A stretch of DNA of 64,000 nt, from NCBI RefSeq assembly GCF_020360975.1, contig NW_025408668.1, positions 3,596,001-3,660,000 on the forward strand. Reading direction: 5' to 3'. This document shows positions 44,680 through 55,699 of the stretch, in pieces (positions within the stretch are counted from its first letter, which is position 1; each line of letters opens with the position of its first letter). Source of the stretch: Hirsutella rhossiliensis (lineage: Eukaryota > Ascomycota > Sordariomycetes > Hypocreales > Ophiocordycipitaceae). The notes beneath the pieces were generated by a model. That model had not been told where the DNA came from. It was given only the letters and a program-made list of their open reading frames with translations, and ran no database searches. Both the position numbers and the translations under genes were made by a program.

Positions 44680-45500
44680 GATAGATATATTATAGGGATT
44701 ATTACGCTAAGCATAGGTTAAAAGCTACCGCGCCTCGACTATAGCCTAAATAAGATAATAGTCTATTACCCTTAACTAAGTACGTTGTAATAGGATCGCG
44801 TCCTTAATTAATTAAGCTTAATAGAGATCTAGTATTACGTTTAATATAAAAGTAAAACCGATAGAGATACTATACCGCGATAGCCTCCTTAACGACGTCC
44901 GCTCCGCCTTTAATAAAGCTATAGAAGCCCTACTATAAGAGCATCGACGCGCCCTTATTACCGGGGATAAAGTAAATAGCCCTAAAAAAGCCCTTTGCTA
45001 GTTCTAAGGCTATACCTTTACCTAGGGTTTCGCTCTCGTTACTACTAGTAAGGTACGCGACCGCTTCTAAGTAAACTACTTTTATTATAGTAGAGGCACG
45101 TAAAATAAATATAGTTAGGACTATAGTAGCGGCCTACCTAGGATTATATACTAGTAGATTTCCCTTCTAACTAAAAAATAGCACTTATACCTATTTAGGC
45201 TATAGTTAAGGCGCGATAGCTTTTAACCTATACTTAGCGTAATAATCCCTATAATATATCTATCTAAACCTATCTATCCGGAGCTATCTTAGTTTTAAGG
45301 ACTTTACTAGCGAGTTCGCTAAGCTTTACTTTTCTCTAGCCTAAAAGCACTATTATAAGCTTAGGCCGAGACCTATAAAAAGGACCGGCGTCGATTATAT
45401 CGCTATACTTAGAAGCTACTAAGATAAACTATAGTATTAGCTATACTAAGAAGAAATCTTACCCTAGCGCTAGCTTAATACCCTTTTAAGTTCTTAATCG
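44680..45500 (+). pseudogene. FAR1-type MULE N-terminal fragment, second piece
   Basis: Through stops: LLNDVRSAFNKAIEALLQEH, RRALITGDKVN, FQGYTFTQGFALVTTSKVRD, RFQVNYFYYSRGTQNKYSQD and SLLTKKQHLYLFRLQLRR. The block GYTFTxGFALVTTS with the following Cys/His-containing strand is FAR1-like. No catalytic region follows. Confidence 0.5.
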
Positions 45501-45539
45501 AGTAACTTTTTTATATAGTCGTTTATTATAGGCTTTATA

Positions 45540-45725
45540 TTATATATCTAAACTTATAAATAGATAGATTAAATCTAGATATATTTAAATTAAATTAGAT
45601 ATATCTAAATTAAATTAAATTAAATCGCTTCTTAGGTTATTTAAATTAAATTAAATTAACCTATAATATATTTAGATTAAATTAGATCGTAGAGGTAGGA
45701 TTTATTTAGATATTTTTAGTTTAGT
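45540..45725. repeat. TTAAA/TAGATATA low-complexity tract
   Basis: Irregular tandem AAATTAAATT and AGATATATCT units. No coding content. Confidence 0.6.
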
Positions 45726-45733
45726 TTAGTTTA

Positions 45734-46070
45734 CTAAGGGGGTCTAAAAGTCGACCCCCCGCGCTTAAATATTAAGCACGGGAGGTATATTAACTAGGAA
45801 AGGGTTACTAACTAGGAAATAAAACGTAGCTATATAAAAGTAGCCGCGTAACGCTTATAAATTTAGGTACTCTATATTATAAGGGAAGTAGGGAAGAAGG
45901 TTAAATACTTAAATAAGGAAATTAAGTATATAGCGCGGCTATATTATACTTATAAATTTAGTTAGCGCTAATATACCCTAACGTTTCTTAGTTAGTAACC
46001 CTTTTCCTAGTTAATATACCCCTTATACTTAATATTTAAGCGTAGGGGGTCGACTTTTAGACCCCCTTAG
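45734..46070. mobile_element. 337-bp MITE with TA duplication and long terminal inverted repeats
   Basis: Left end CTAAGGGGGTCTAAAAGTCG and its mirror at the right end at 46070 continue as inverted repeats for about 90 bp, with the central part unpaired. TA flanks both sides (45732-45733, 46071-46072), as for Tc1/mariner-type elements. No coding capacity. Confidence 0.8.
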
Positions 46071-46192
46071 TAGTATATTTTCCGTCTAGCAACTTTTAGT
46101 TGCTTAGGTCTTCGTAGGGGAGTATAGGACGTACTAAGATAAGGGATTTACCGGTAATCTACCGGATCCTATAACCCGCCGGACTTATACCG

Positions 46193-46275
46193 ATATTCTA
46201 GCCTCTATAGCGTAGTAGTAATACGTCTAGAGCCTCTATATTATAGAGGGGTCGGTTCGAAGCCGGCTAAAGGCA
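46193..46275 (+). other. tRNA-like sequence or tRNA-derived SINE head, mutated
   Basis: A stretch beginning GCCTCTA near 46201 and ending TAAAGGC near 46268 can pair as an acceptor stem with one mismatch. GTCGG-TTCGAAG-CCGGC forms a good T arm with the B-box pattern GGTTCGAAGCC, and GCGTAGTAGTAATAC resembles an A box. The middle is about five bases too long for a clean cloverleaf. CA/TG loss may have altered it. Confidence 0.35.
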
Positions 46276-46279
46276 CCCC

Positions 46280-46645
46280 TAGTAAAATAGGGTATACTTA
46301 GGTTCCCGCCTATTAATAAGGAATAGTATTATAAGAGAATATAATCGGCGTACTAACTACTATTAATAACTAATATAACTACGCTTTAGCTTTAATATAT
46401 CGCGCTTTAGTTACTAAGAATAGGATACTAAATACTTAGAGAAATTAACCTTTAAGTAGGTCTATTATAAAGCGAAATAGTAGTATAGTTAGCGTAGCAT
46501 AAGATAATTTATAGGGCTTAGGGAGTTAAGTAATAAACGTATAGAACTATACTCTAGACTATATAAAGGCCTTATAAGGACCTCCCTCTAAGCGAAATAA
46601 ATCCTACCTACCGATATTCTATCTTAATATTAATCTAGAATATCT
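46280..46645. other. RIPed repeat related to 26.3 kb
   Basis: 46400-46530 matches 26280-26410. No product recognised. Confidence 0.45.
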
Positions 46646-46649
46646 TAAT

Positions 46650-47010
46650 AACTATAGCGGCTATTAATAAAGCGCTTACTTTCCTAAAGTCCTTAGAATC
46701 GGTTAATTACGCTAAAATAGCTCGCTAATTTAGCTGCGATAAGACTACGTTACGCCGCCGCTATTAAGGTAAATAGCGCTTAAGACGTAATATAGACTCC
46801 CTCTATAAATCTTAACTATTAAAATAATAGGAACTAGATCTTATTACTTATATTTATAAGCTTTTATTATATAGTATCCCGCCTACGCTAACTATAATTA
46901 AGAACTTCGCTTAAGATATAGCGAAAATAGAGGTTAAAAAGAACTAGCTATATAGCTTCGTTAACCGCTATTATAATAAGCTTAGTTATACCTAGTTTAA
47001 TAGATTTAAT
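46650..47010 (+). pseudogene. CENP-B-type helix-turn-helix transposase N-terminus, RIPed
   Basis: Reading: INKALTFLKSLESVNYAKIA, RQFSCDKTTLRRRYQGKQ, SQLLKQQELDLITYIYKLLL, IIKNFAQDIAKIEVKKN and YSFVNRYYNKLSYTQFNRFN. This is the paired HTH_psq plus HTH_CENP-B DNA-binding region of pogo/Ant1-type transposases. It is cut at 47012 by an inverted gypsy 1 fragment, so the catalytic domain is missing here. Confidence 0.75.
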
Positions 47011-47011
47011 C

Positions 47012-48324
47012 CTTGCCTTCTAGGCTTATAAAGATATATATAAAGTAGCCTTCTATATCTTTAAGGGCTTCTTTATCGACTTATAGCTTTCCTTCGGTTT
47101 CTAGTTTCTAGCTTCGCTACTAAGCCTTATCGCTGCCGAATTTCGGTATATCTTATAATTTAGGGCGCTTAGTTAGGTAAGGGTTATAAGTAGCGACTAT
47201 ATAGGTATCCTTAATAAGGATAGCTAGGGTAATAGATAGCGTTAGCTCTAGGAGTTTAAACGAACGGGCTTATTAGTATTATTAGAGTTCTAGGGCAATA
47301 AAACGTTATTTAAACTAAGTATTTCTTTAAGAACTCTTTTCTCTTAGACTTTATATCTCGGTAACTAAGGCACTAAGGACGTCTAGCTATATATTATTAT
47401 TATCTTTAGCTATCGCGACTTCGCTAAACGCTAATAGTTTAATAGGACTTAGTTTAGTATCTTTAGTATCTTTAGTATCTTCGGTATCTTTAATATCTTT
47501 AGTATTCTAAAGGTATATGAGCAAAAGCGGAATTTTGGGAAATCAAGGAATCACGTAAGACTACGTAATAGAGGGGAAGAAGGAGTATAAGGTAGGATTT
47601 TCAACGGAATTTATTGGTAGTATATTGGTGTGTAGAAGAGGTGTTAAAGTTAATGATTCTCTATCTATCTACCAGCGGACATGCTGTCTTATATAGACAA
47701 TTGTAGCTGAACGGAAGAACCTTTCGGGACCAGATTTAGGCTGCCGTATAGCCCTGAGACTAAGGAATTCCGTGATACCTCGAGTGAATCTGGAAGTGTC
47801 TTGGTTCCACTGATATTCGTGTTTAAAGGAGGTTGGTCGTGCCGGTGTTCTTGAGAGGTCTTAGCTAGCATTCCAAGCTAGCTCTGTTCCTTCGATTCCC
47901 GATTGTACGATAACCGGCAACCCGTTTAATGCATAATGACATGCAAAATGACGAGCGATTCTTGCTCTATAAGATGAGATTTTGTCTATAATTAATATAC
48001 TACTTATTAGCTTATATAATCGGGAGAGTATATTATAGCTGCTTTATTTATAGTAGGAACACCGTTCCTTATAAGTATCTTTAGTATCTTTAATGTCTTT
48101 AGTATCTTTAATATCTTTAGTAATCTTAATAGTATATAAAAGGCCTTTAGTAAGTTAATATAACTAACTAGTCCTTATACTATTTACTATTAAGATAGAG
48201 AAGAAAGAAAGAAAGGAAGAAAATCTACTATATAAGAGTATAATAGTATTTTATAGCTTCGAGCTAATAAAAGGTTCTAGAAGCTAGGCGGCGTAGCCGC
48301 CGTTAAAGCGGCTTGCCTATTATA
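47012..48324 (-). mobile_element. Inverted 5' part of a gypsy 1 copy, interrupted by repeat L
   Basis: The LTR (48135-48324, about 190 bp, minus orientation) is followed by the T-K-D repeat and the start of gag, down to about 47012, matching 26957-27700 in reverse. Repeat L (47510-48079) is inserted in the 9-bp repeat array. The element is truncated where it meets the CENP-B-type fragment. Confidence 0.85.
47510..48079 (-). repeat. LTR-like dispersed repeat L, copy 2, nearly unmutated
   Basis: Inverted copy of 41129-41688. It retains many CA and TG dinucleotides while the gypsy sequence on both sides has almost none, so it inserted after or escaped the RIP that hit its host element. A 60-codon open frame inside (47689-47871) is probably chance. 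Confidence 0.7.
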
Positions 48325-48379
48325 AAATAGTTCTTAGGCATCCGAGTCTTATAGGATAGAATAGCACGTAAGCTATAGC

Positions 48380-49290
48380 TCTACTAAGATTTATATATCG
48401 AGAAAATCGCGAATTAATACGGAATTACCTAACGCGATTAATTTAAGGGAAACCTATTCCCTACTAATAACCTATAGCCCCGAAATAACTAAGCTAAGTC
48501 TAACTAGGTTTACCGATACTAGTAAAAGGTTAGCTCTATTAACTACGTCGCTATTATTATATAACCCGATATCGCTAAGGTAATAGCTAAGCTAGTAGAA
48601 TTCCTACTAAACCTATTAAATAGGCACGACTATTTAGTAGATCGCTTAATAGAGTATCTCTAGTTAAGCTAATTTATAGCTATTTAATTTAATAGAGTAA
48701 GCAGCGCTATAGACTTAATTAAGATTAATTATAGTAGTATTCTATAAGACCTACGTATCGTATTAGACGCTATATTTATAGACGATCTAGGAACTAGAAA
48801 GTTATCCTAAGGATATATTATTATCCTATTTAGAGGACTAGTCGTATAGAAAGTAAGTAAATAGACTAGGGTTACTACTTTATTAACTAAGTAGAGCTTC
48901 TTACTTTTACTAATATAGCTAAAGAGGTAATAGCGATATAACGTCTATTTTAATAAATTAACCTTTAACTAGACTACCTACTCCTTATTAAGTGCGATAA
49001 TAAATAAATAATTAGGTTAATTAAAGCTAATATTCTACGCCTAAAGATATAGCTAAAGTACGTCGATATCTATAACTACTAGTTAAGATAAGCCTTCTAA
49101 TAAAGATAGTTTTAAGTCTTATATATACCTATATCTAAGATAGTCGCGGATAGTTTTATAAAGATCCTATAAAACTAGAAATTTAAGAATTTCCTTAAAT
49201 AACTTATACTTATTAATATTAAAAGTATCCTTAAGATATAAGACGCGTCCGATAAAGAAGCTACTCTAGTAAATTATATAGGAGCTACTT
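48380..49290 (+). pseudogene. Ty1/copia pol C-terminal part (RT tail and RNase H), RIPed
   Basis: Reading through stops: SINYVAIIIQPDIAKVIAKL (ITRPDIA-type block), VEFLLNLLNRHDYLVDRLIE, FIDDLGTRKLSQGYIIILFR and GLVVQKVSKQTRVTTLLTKQ (GYIxxLxGGPVxWKSKxQxxVxxSTxEAE pattern of copia RNase H), then the Y-I-x-K-L-R-H-V-D-I-type tail near 49050. The preceding pol is absent. Repeat L might be the LTR of this family, but that is not shown. Confidence 0.75.
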
Positions 49291-49739
49291 ACTACTTCTC
49301 GAGCTTTTATACTTAGCTTTCTTTTACGTACCGATTTCTATTTAAGTTAGTTAAGTTTAAGGTCTAACTATTTTATATTTTTCTTTAGCTTCTACTCTAT
49401 AGTCTAATCCTTTACTTCTACTTAAAGCCGGTTATTAATCTCGTATTATATAGTGCTAGTAGGTAGAGTATCTTACTAGTTACGACGACTTAGGCGTCTA
49501 TATAGTAATCGGAATAAATATAGTTTTAATACGGCGGGTTAGCGAGGTATTAGACCCTATGCTTATAAGCTATGCCCGCGTTTTAGTCGTAAGTAGATAC
49601 TAATATACTACCGATAACCGTCGTAGACTATATTTAGATAAGTATAGCGCGTCGTAATATCGTAGCTTAAGTAGACGACATAGTTACGTAATAAAGTTAT
49701 ATACTACTTTAGCTAATTATTAGTAGCTATTATTATAAG
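49291..49739. other. RIPed sequence, nothing recognised
   Basis: Contains no reading I can assign on either strand. Confidence 0.4.
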
Positions 49740-50415
49740 GACTATTACGCTATATAGGTAAAAGTAGAACGCGCTCTAATAGGTACGCTATAATTAATAT
49801 ATATTTAATATCTATCTTTCTTCCCGATAGCTATCGGCTACTTATATTTAAAGGCTTAGAAGGGCGCTATTTTAGATTCCTATCTTAATAATATCTCGAT
49901 CTAGTCTTAACTTTTTCGATAACTATAAATCTACTTCTCTTATAAAGATAAGAGTAAAAGTAGGTATAAAAGTAAATAAAGGGACTTTTCGAAAGTCGAG
50001 TATTATATAATTAGATAGTATACGAGAATATATATATTAATTGCTTTATTCTATTACCTTATATCCTTCTAACCCTCCCCTTTTATATCCCTATATACCT
50101 TCCCTATATTTATATCCTATATTTAAGTAGAATATATATTCTATTAGGAAGAGGGCACTCCTTGCCTCTTACTAAAGGCCGCGTATATTATTTATATTAG
50201 TACTTTTAGCTCGATCTCCCTAATTAATAGCTTTCTAAGCTATTAGGTCGATAGATTAGTCTCTTAAGGTCCCCGAGCTAGTAAGAAATATACTAAACCC
50301 CTTAGTAGTCTAGGAAGAAAAATAATAGTCTATAGACCTCCCTTCTTACCTAGTTTTAAGCTATATTACCTAGAGAGACTTAGAGACCTTAACTTATTTA
50401 GACCTTGTTCTTAAT
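49740..50415 (+). repeat. Dispersed repeat S, RIPed copy 2
   Basis: 49970-50415 matches 18231-18720 in the same orientation. 49740-49830 matches a block inside the inverted copy at 51500-51600, so the block order differs between copies. Confidence 0.6.
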
Positions 50416-51289
50416 AACTTTATCTAAATCTACTTTAATACTAGCCTAGCCTAAGATTATAGGACGCTATATACTAAGTAAGTTAAGGGTACTAGACGAT
50501 AAGGTTTACGTTATTTATACGCTTACGAGGTTTATTAGTAGGCGCTAGGGCATTCGCGGTATAGCATAGTATTAAAATAAGAGGTTCTAGGTAATCTTAG
50601 AATAGGAAAAACACGGCTATAATATAGTAGATTAATCGAATTAGGGAAGGCAGGCCTATATAGCCCGCCGAGATATATATATTGCGTATATATATCCCTT
50701 AAGGGCGCGCCCTAGCCCCTTTTTAGGGTTTCTTAGGCTCTCTTATAATAAGTTATCTTCTTATCTCCCTATCGCACGTAACCCCTAGCCCCCGTTATTT
50801 TAATATATAGCGTATCTAAATAGACCTCTTAATAGTATAGACTTTAAGAGGACGTATATATTAGGCTAGCCTATTAAGCCGGAATAGCTACTAAGGGGGC
50901 CTAATTAGTTAAGCCCCCTACTTAGTAAGTAACGGATCTATACCTAATATAAATTATATATAGGGCTTATCCTTATAGCCCCCGCCGCTCTAGACCGCTA
51001 AGACCTAGCCTATCTATTAAGTTTTTATAGTAATATCCTCGAAGCTAAAGAGGTATAAAGTAGCGGTATAAGTACCGCGGCAGCCGCTTAGACTAACGGG
51101 TAGAGCTATATATAAGGGGAATCCTTATCGTTAGCTATATAAGGTTAGAAATCGTATTCGGCTATTATTTTAGGTATACTTATAGGTTTAGGTAACCCCC
51201 CTTAGTTTAGGTCGCTTTACTCGGACTATGCTACCCGGCTAACCGGACTATATTTTGCCCGCTTTAAGAAAGAGGCATCTATATCTTAG
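50416..51289. other. RIPed spacer between inverted S copies
   Basis: No product recognised. It lies between two opposite-facing S repeats. Confidence 0.4.
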
Positions 51290-51720
51290 GTAACTTCGAT
51301 TTATAATAAAACACTATATTTATAATATACCTATTAGGCACTTAAGCGCTTAGTTTTAAGAAGTAGGTCCGAATAAGTTAAGGTCTCTAGGTCTCTCTAG
51401 GTAATATAGCTTAAAACTAAGTAAGAAAGAAGGTCTATAGACTATTATTTCTTCTTCTTATACTACTAAGGGTCCGGAGGATCTCCTATTTAAACGGTGT
51501 TAGGAAGAAAGATAGATATTAGATATATATTAATTATAGCGTACCTATTAAAGCGCGTTCTACTTTTGCCTATATAACGTAATAGTCTTTATAATAGGTT
51601 CGAGGGATATAAAGAAGACTATTTAGACGGATAAAGGGTAGAAGAAAAATTATACGTTATAGACTATTAGATTATCTAAGAATCTACTAATAAAAAGTCC
51701 CTTTATTTACTTCCTACCTA
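51290..51720 (-). repeat. Dispersed repeat S, RIPed copy 3, inverted
   Basis: Reverse complement of parts of 49740-50415 and 18231-18720, including GGAGATCCTCCGGACCC and ACCTAGAGAGAC. Confidence 0.6.
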
Positions 51721-54700
51721 CTTTTAATATCTCCTTTATAAGATCCTTAGGCAGAGAAAAGTTAGGATAGTATAAAAGACTATAAAAATTATATTAATAT
51801 AGTAATAGGCCCCCCTATAAAAGTCACGTTGCTTAAATACTTATTAAAATATAATAATTTAGCTTAATATACTTAGGCTAATATCCTATATAAGTAAGAA
51901 GCAACGAATATTTAAACCGCCTTATCTTTCGACCTTTAATCCTTTAATTATACTCTAATCTATATTTTAAACCGCTATATTCTTTTACTACTACTACGCT
52001 TTCTATTCAAAATAAAAAAAATATAGTTATTATTTTTATTGCCTCCCTCGCCGCTATAGCTATAGCTACCTTAGTATTAGATTCGTCGAAGGTAAAGCTA
52101 AACGATTATTTAGGAAAATATATAAGTAGTACTAACCGGTTTACGGTTTAAGCACTAGTAAAAAAAGATATACTAATATATTAATAACTAGCTCGACGGC
52201 GTAAGTAGCACCTTAGCTATTAAAGATAATAATATACTAATATAGTTAGAATCTATAGTCTAACTAAGACTAGCACTACCTTAGTTAGGCTTAGTAATTA
52301 TCTAGTAAGTTAGGATATTACTTTATTATTAAGTAGCTTTATAATATTATACTACTAGGACTAGAGCGGCCTCTTAGCCGCTAGAAGGAAAATATATATA
52401 TATATATATTATCGTAAAGACTATTATACCTTAAAGGTAAAAGTAGAATATATACTTTAATAAGCGTACTATAACTAATATATAGGTAGTCTTTCTTAAT
52501 CTTAATAAATAATTTATCGTAATTAAAAGTAAAGTAAGGGTCGTTATAACCTTTTAGTATTAGCCCTTCCTACCGTTATATAATAGCTTATACGAATACT
52601 TTAGTAAGCCGCTTAGTAGTATTAGCTAAGGAGAATATAACTACTTCGCGGAATCCGACTTAGTAAGACTAGGGATCTAATAAACTAGAAACTAAAGTAG
52701 TCGTCGCTACTTAGTATAGCTTTCTCTAGTATAGACTATATTATCCTATAATAGAAGGTTATAGAATATAATTATAAGATATTTATTTATATTAGTAGGG
52801 GGGGGTCTTAGGCCGCTCTAAAAAGCCGTCTTAATCGTTTAATATATTAACGAATTTAATAAAAGGGCTCGATTACCTTACTATATTCGTTCTATACTAG
52901 TAGCTCGCCCTTTAGTATATATTATTTCTTAATCTTATAGTCTATAGGCTGTCTCGTAGCGCGCGATAAAGGCTAATACGGTCGATAGTAAAGTCCCTCT
53001 TACTCTTAAAGAATATTTTAATATAAGCTCTAGGTTTACTTAAATTAATATAAAGTTAATAGTATTCTCTATAGTATTTATTAAGTAATTAAGGCAGCGG
53101 CTTTATTATAAGCACTAAGCTATAATCCTTATATAACTATAGCTATATAATATTATATTACTAATAACTAGTTTAGGTTAGTAAACTTATACTTATATAT
53201 ATCGGTTACTAAGTATATAGATAAGATATATTATTCTAGCTCTAAGGCCTTTACGTTTAATATATATTTACCTTAAAAACCAGCCTAGTTTTAAAGGCTT
53301 ATATACCTATCGTAAAAACTAATCTATTATATATTTAGATAATACTTTACTATACTTACCTCCTATAGCTATAGTAGATAATAGGGCTTCTTAGGATATA
53401 CCGTATAATAATAGATTATACTTAGGTTAACTATAGCTAACGATAACTTATCTCTCCTATATACTATATTTATAGCTAATTATAAAGTAGGATAAAGATA
53501 TGCCTCGCTAACTAATAACGGCGTTACTACGTTAAGCTTAATAGCTAAGCGATCTACTATATTTACTACTCTACCTTAACTAAATAATATCTTCTTATAA
53601 GCTATAGGAAAGGGGGAGGTTCGATATATAGTATACTATAGGAATTATAGTAATCTATTATACTTATCTAGCTAGCTTATATACGCTATTATATATATAG
53701 ATAAGGCTATATAGCTAGTATCGTAGCCTCTTTTATCCCTTAAAGAGTAAAAGATAGACGAATATAATATACCGGTTAACCCTACCCTTTATATATAAAG
53801 AGACCTACTAATATATACTAGTATAGTTAGATTATACCTACTAGGAAGTAATAGAGAGACTCTTTTAAAGTCTTAACTATAACTTAATTCTCTTAGTACT
53901 ATTATATAGAATATATACGTTAATTAACGTTATTACCTATAGTTAATAGGTAGCTCCTACTTTTACTAGAATAGTAGCGTAGGATTATTCGTAATAAGTA
54001 TAGGTTTAAAGCGGCTTAATAGCTAAATAGTAGGTATACGATATTTACCTTCCTAGCTAGTCTTACGAAGAAAGTAAGGTAAAGGGCATAATTTTATTTT
54101 TTTAGGTATATATCTATTAATTCTTCCTTTCTATTATAGGCCCTTTATTTACCCCCTTACCCTACTTCTTCCTCTATATTCTATCTTCTTCCTTATAGAC
54201 TTACTAATCTATAAGTACCTATCTCTCTACGTTAGCGTACTACGTCCTCTTAGTTTTATCCTATCTCGCCCCTATACCTTTAGCTAGCTATTAGCCTTTA
54301 GGACTAAGTCTTAGACCCTTCTTCTTAATAGCTAGATATTTAGCTATTAAGCCCCTTACCTTAGTAATTTAATAGGTATTCGATGTATTTTAGCACCTTA
54401 TATTATATAATATAGAGGTTAGGGCCCTCCCTATTATATCGCTATCTTACCTAACTAGCTGCTTTTAGACCTTAAACCCTATAGTCCTTACTAGCTTAAT
54501 CGTTACCTCTAGACCCTAGTACGTACGCCTACCGCGATAATCGGTCCGAACTTTACTATTTATAGGTTATATTAAGCGAACCTAAGAATAGAGGTATATA
54601 GACTAGTATCGTAGGATAGCCCGTTTAGTAATTTACGCGAAAAGGGACCTACTATAGGTAATCTTAACTCGTCGATAAATAGGGGACGGCCCTAGATACT

Positions 54701-55690
54701 ATAAGGTTAAGGTTAATTATATACTGCCCCTATACTAGCTATAATTAACTCGACTAAGCGGCTTACTTACTAAAGTAAGGGCGGGTATAAGTAGTACTAT
54801 TATTAAGCTATAATTATAGAGTTATAGTTAGGGTCTAACGGCTTTACTAGCTAGTTATTAAAACTCTTATGACTTATATCTCTACCTATATTAAACTTAA
54901 TTAATAACTTAATATCGATAGCTTTAACTATAATAAGATAAAATTTATAAATTAGCTCTAATAGGAAGTAAGGCTTCTCTTACTCTATATAGGCTCGTAT
55001 ACTATATAGTACTATATATATTATTAGTATATTTATACTCTCTTCGCTAGCCTAAGCGAATCTTAATAAGTAGGTGCTAGATACCTAAATAAATAGATTA
55101 CCTAAATAAATAGAATATCGATCTTTATCTTTAAGCCTACCGTAGTAGCTAGCTATAGCCCCCCTAATTAATTATATATATTAGTTATAACCGTTCTTTA
55201 AGCCTCTATCTTCTAAATATCTTAGCGGCCTCTATAATAGATTTTCTATACTTATTACGGTACTATCTTTTAGCCCTATTAACTACCTACTAAGTCTTCG
55301 CTATATTATTATCCTATATTTCTTAAACTATATTACGTGCTTAGTTTACTATAAGGACCCCTCCTAGTTATAGCTATTTATTCTTTATACTCTAGCAACG
55401 TTTAGCGGTTTATTTAGCTAGTCTTATTTATCCTAGGTCTCTTAAAGTATAAATAAGTTTACTCCCTTATACTAGGGCCCCTTATTAATAAACCTATTAG
55501 AGTTATAGGTCCTAAGGCTAGCTAACTAGTTATCCGGTTATCGGACTACTACGCGGCCCTATATAAAACTATATTATCTCCGAAGGGCTACCTAACTATC
55601 TTAGTTCGATACTATAGTAGCCTATTCGTCGCCTATAGCGAGCGTAATACTAAGCGATCTCGCGGAGTAAGCTAGTCTTTATATAGCTCC
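51721..55690. other. RIP-saturated sequence upstream of the RasGEF relic, unassigned
   Basis: I could not assign a protein on either strand. A minus-strand stretch around 53250-53800 has protein-like runs, but I do not recognise it. The part from about 54100 is likely the duplicated 5' flank of the RasGEF gene, because it is unbroken up to the coding part. An AT dinucleotide run lies near 52393-52410. Confidence 0.35.
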
Positions 55691-55699
55691 CCTCGAGAT

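Noticed and set aside
47689..47871. 60-codon minus-strand frame
   Set aside because: Lies wholly inside LTR-like repeat L. The other copy keeps a similar frame but there is no protein signature.
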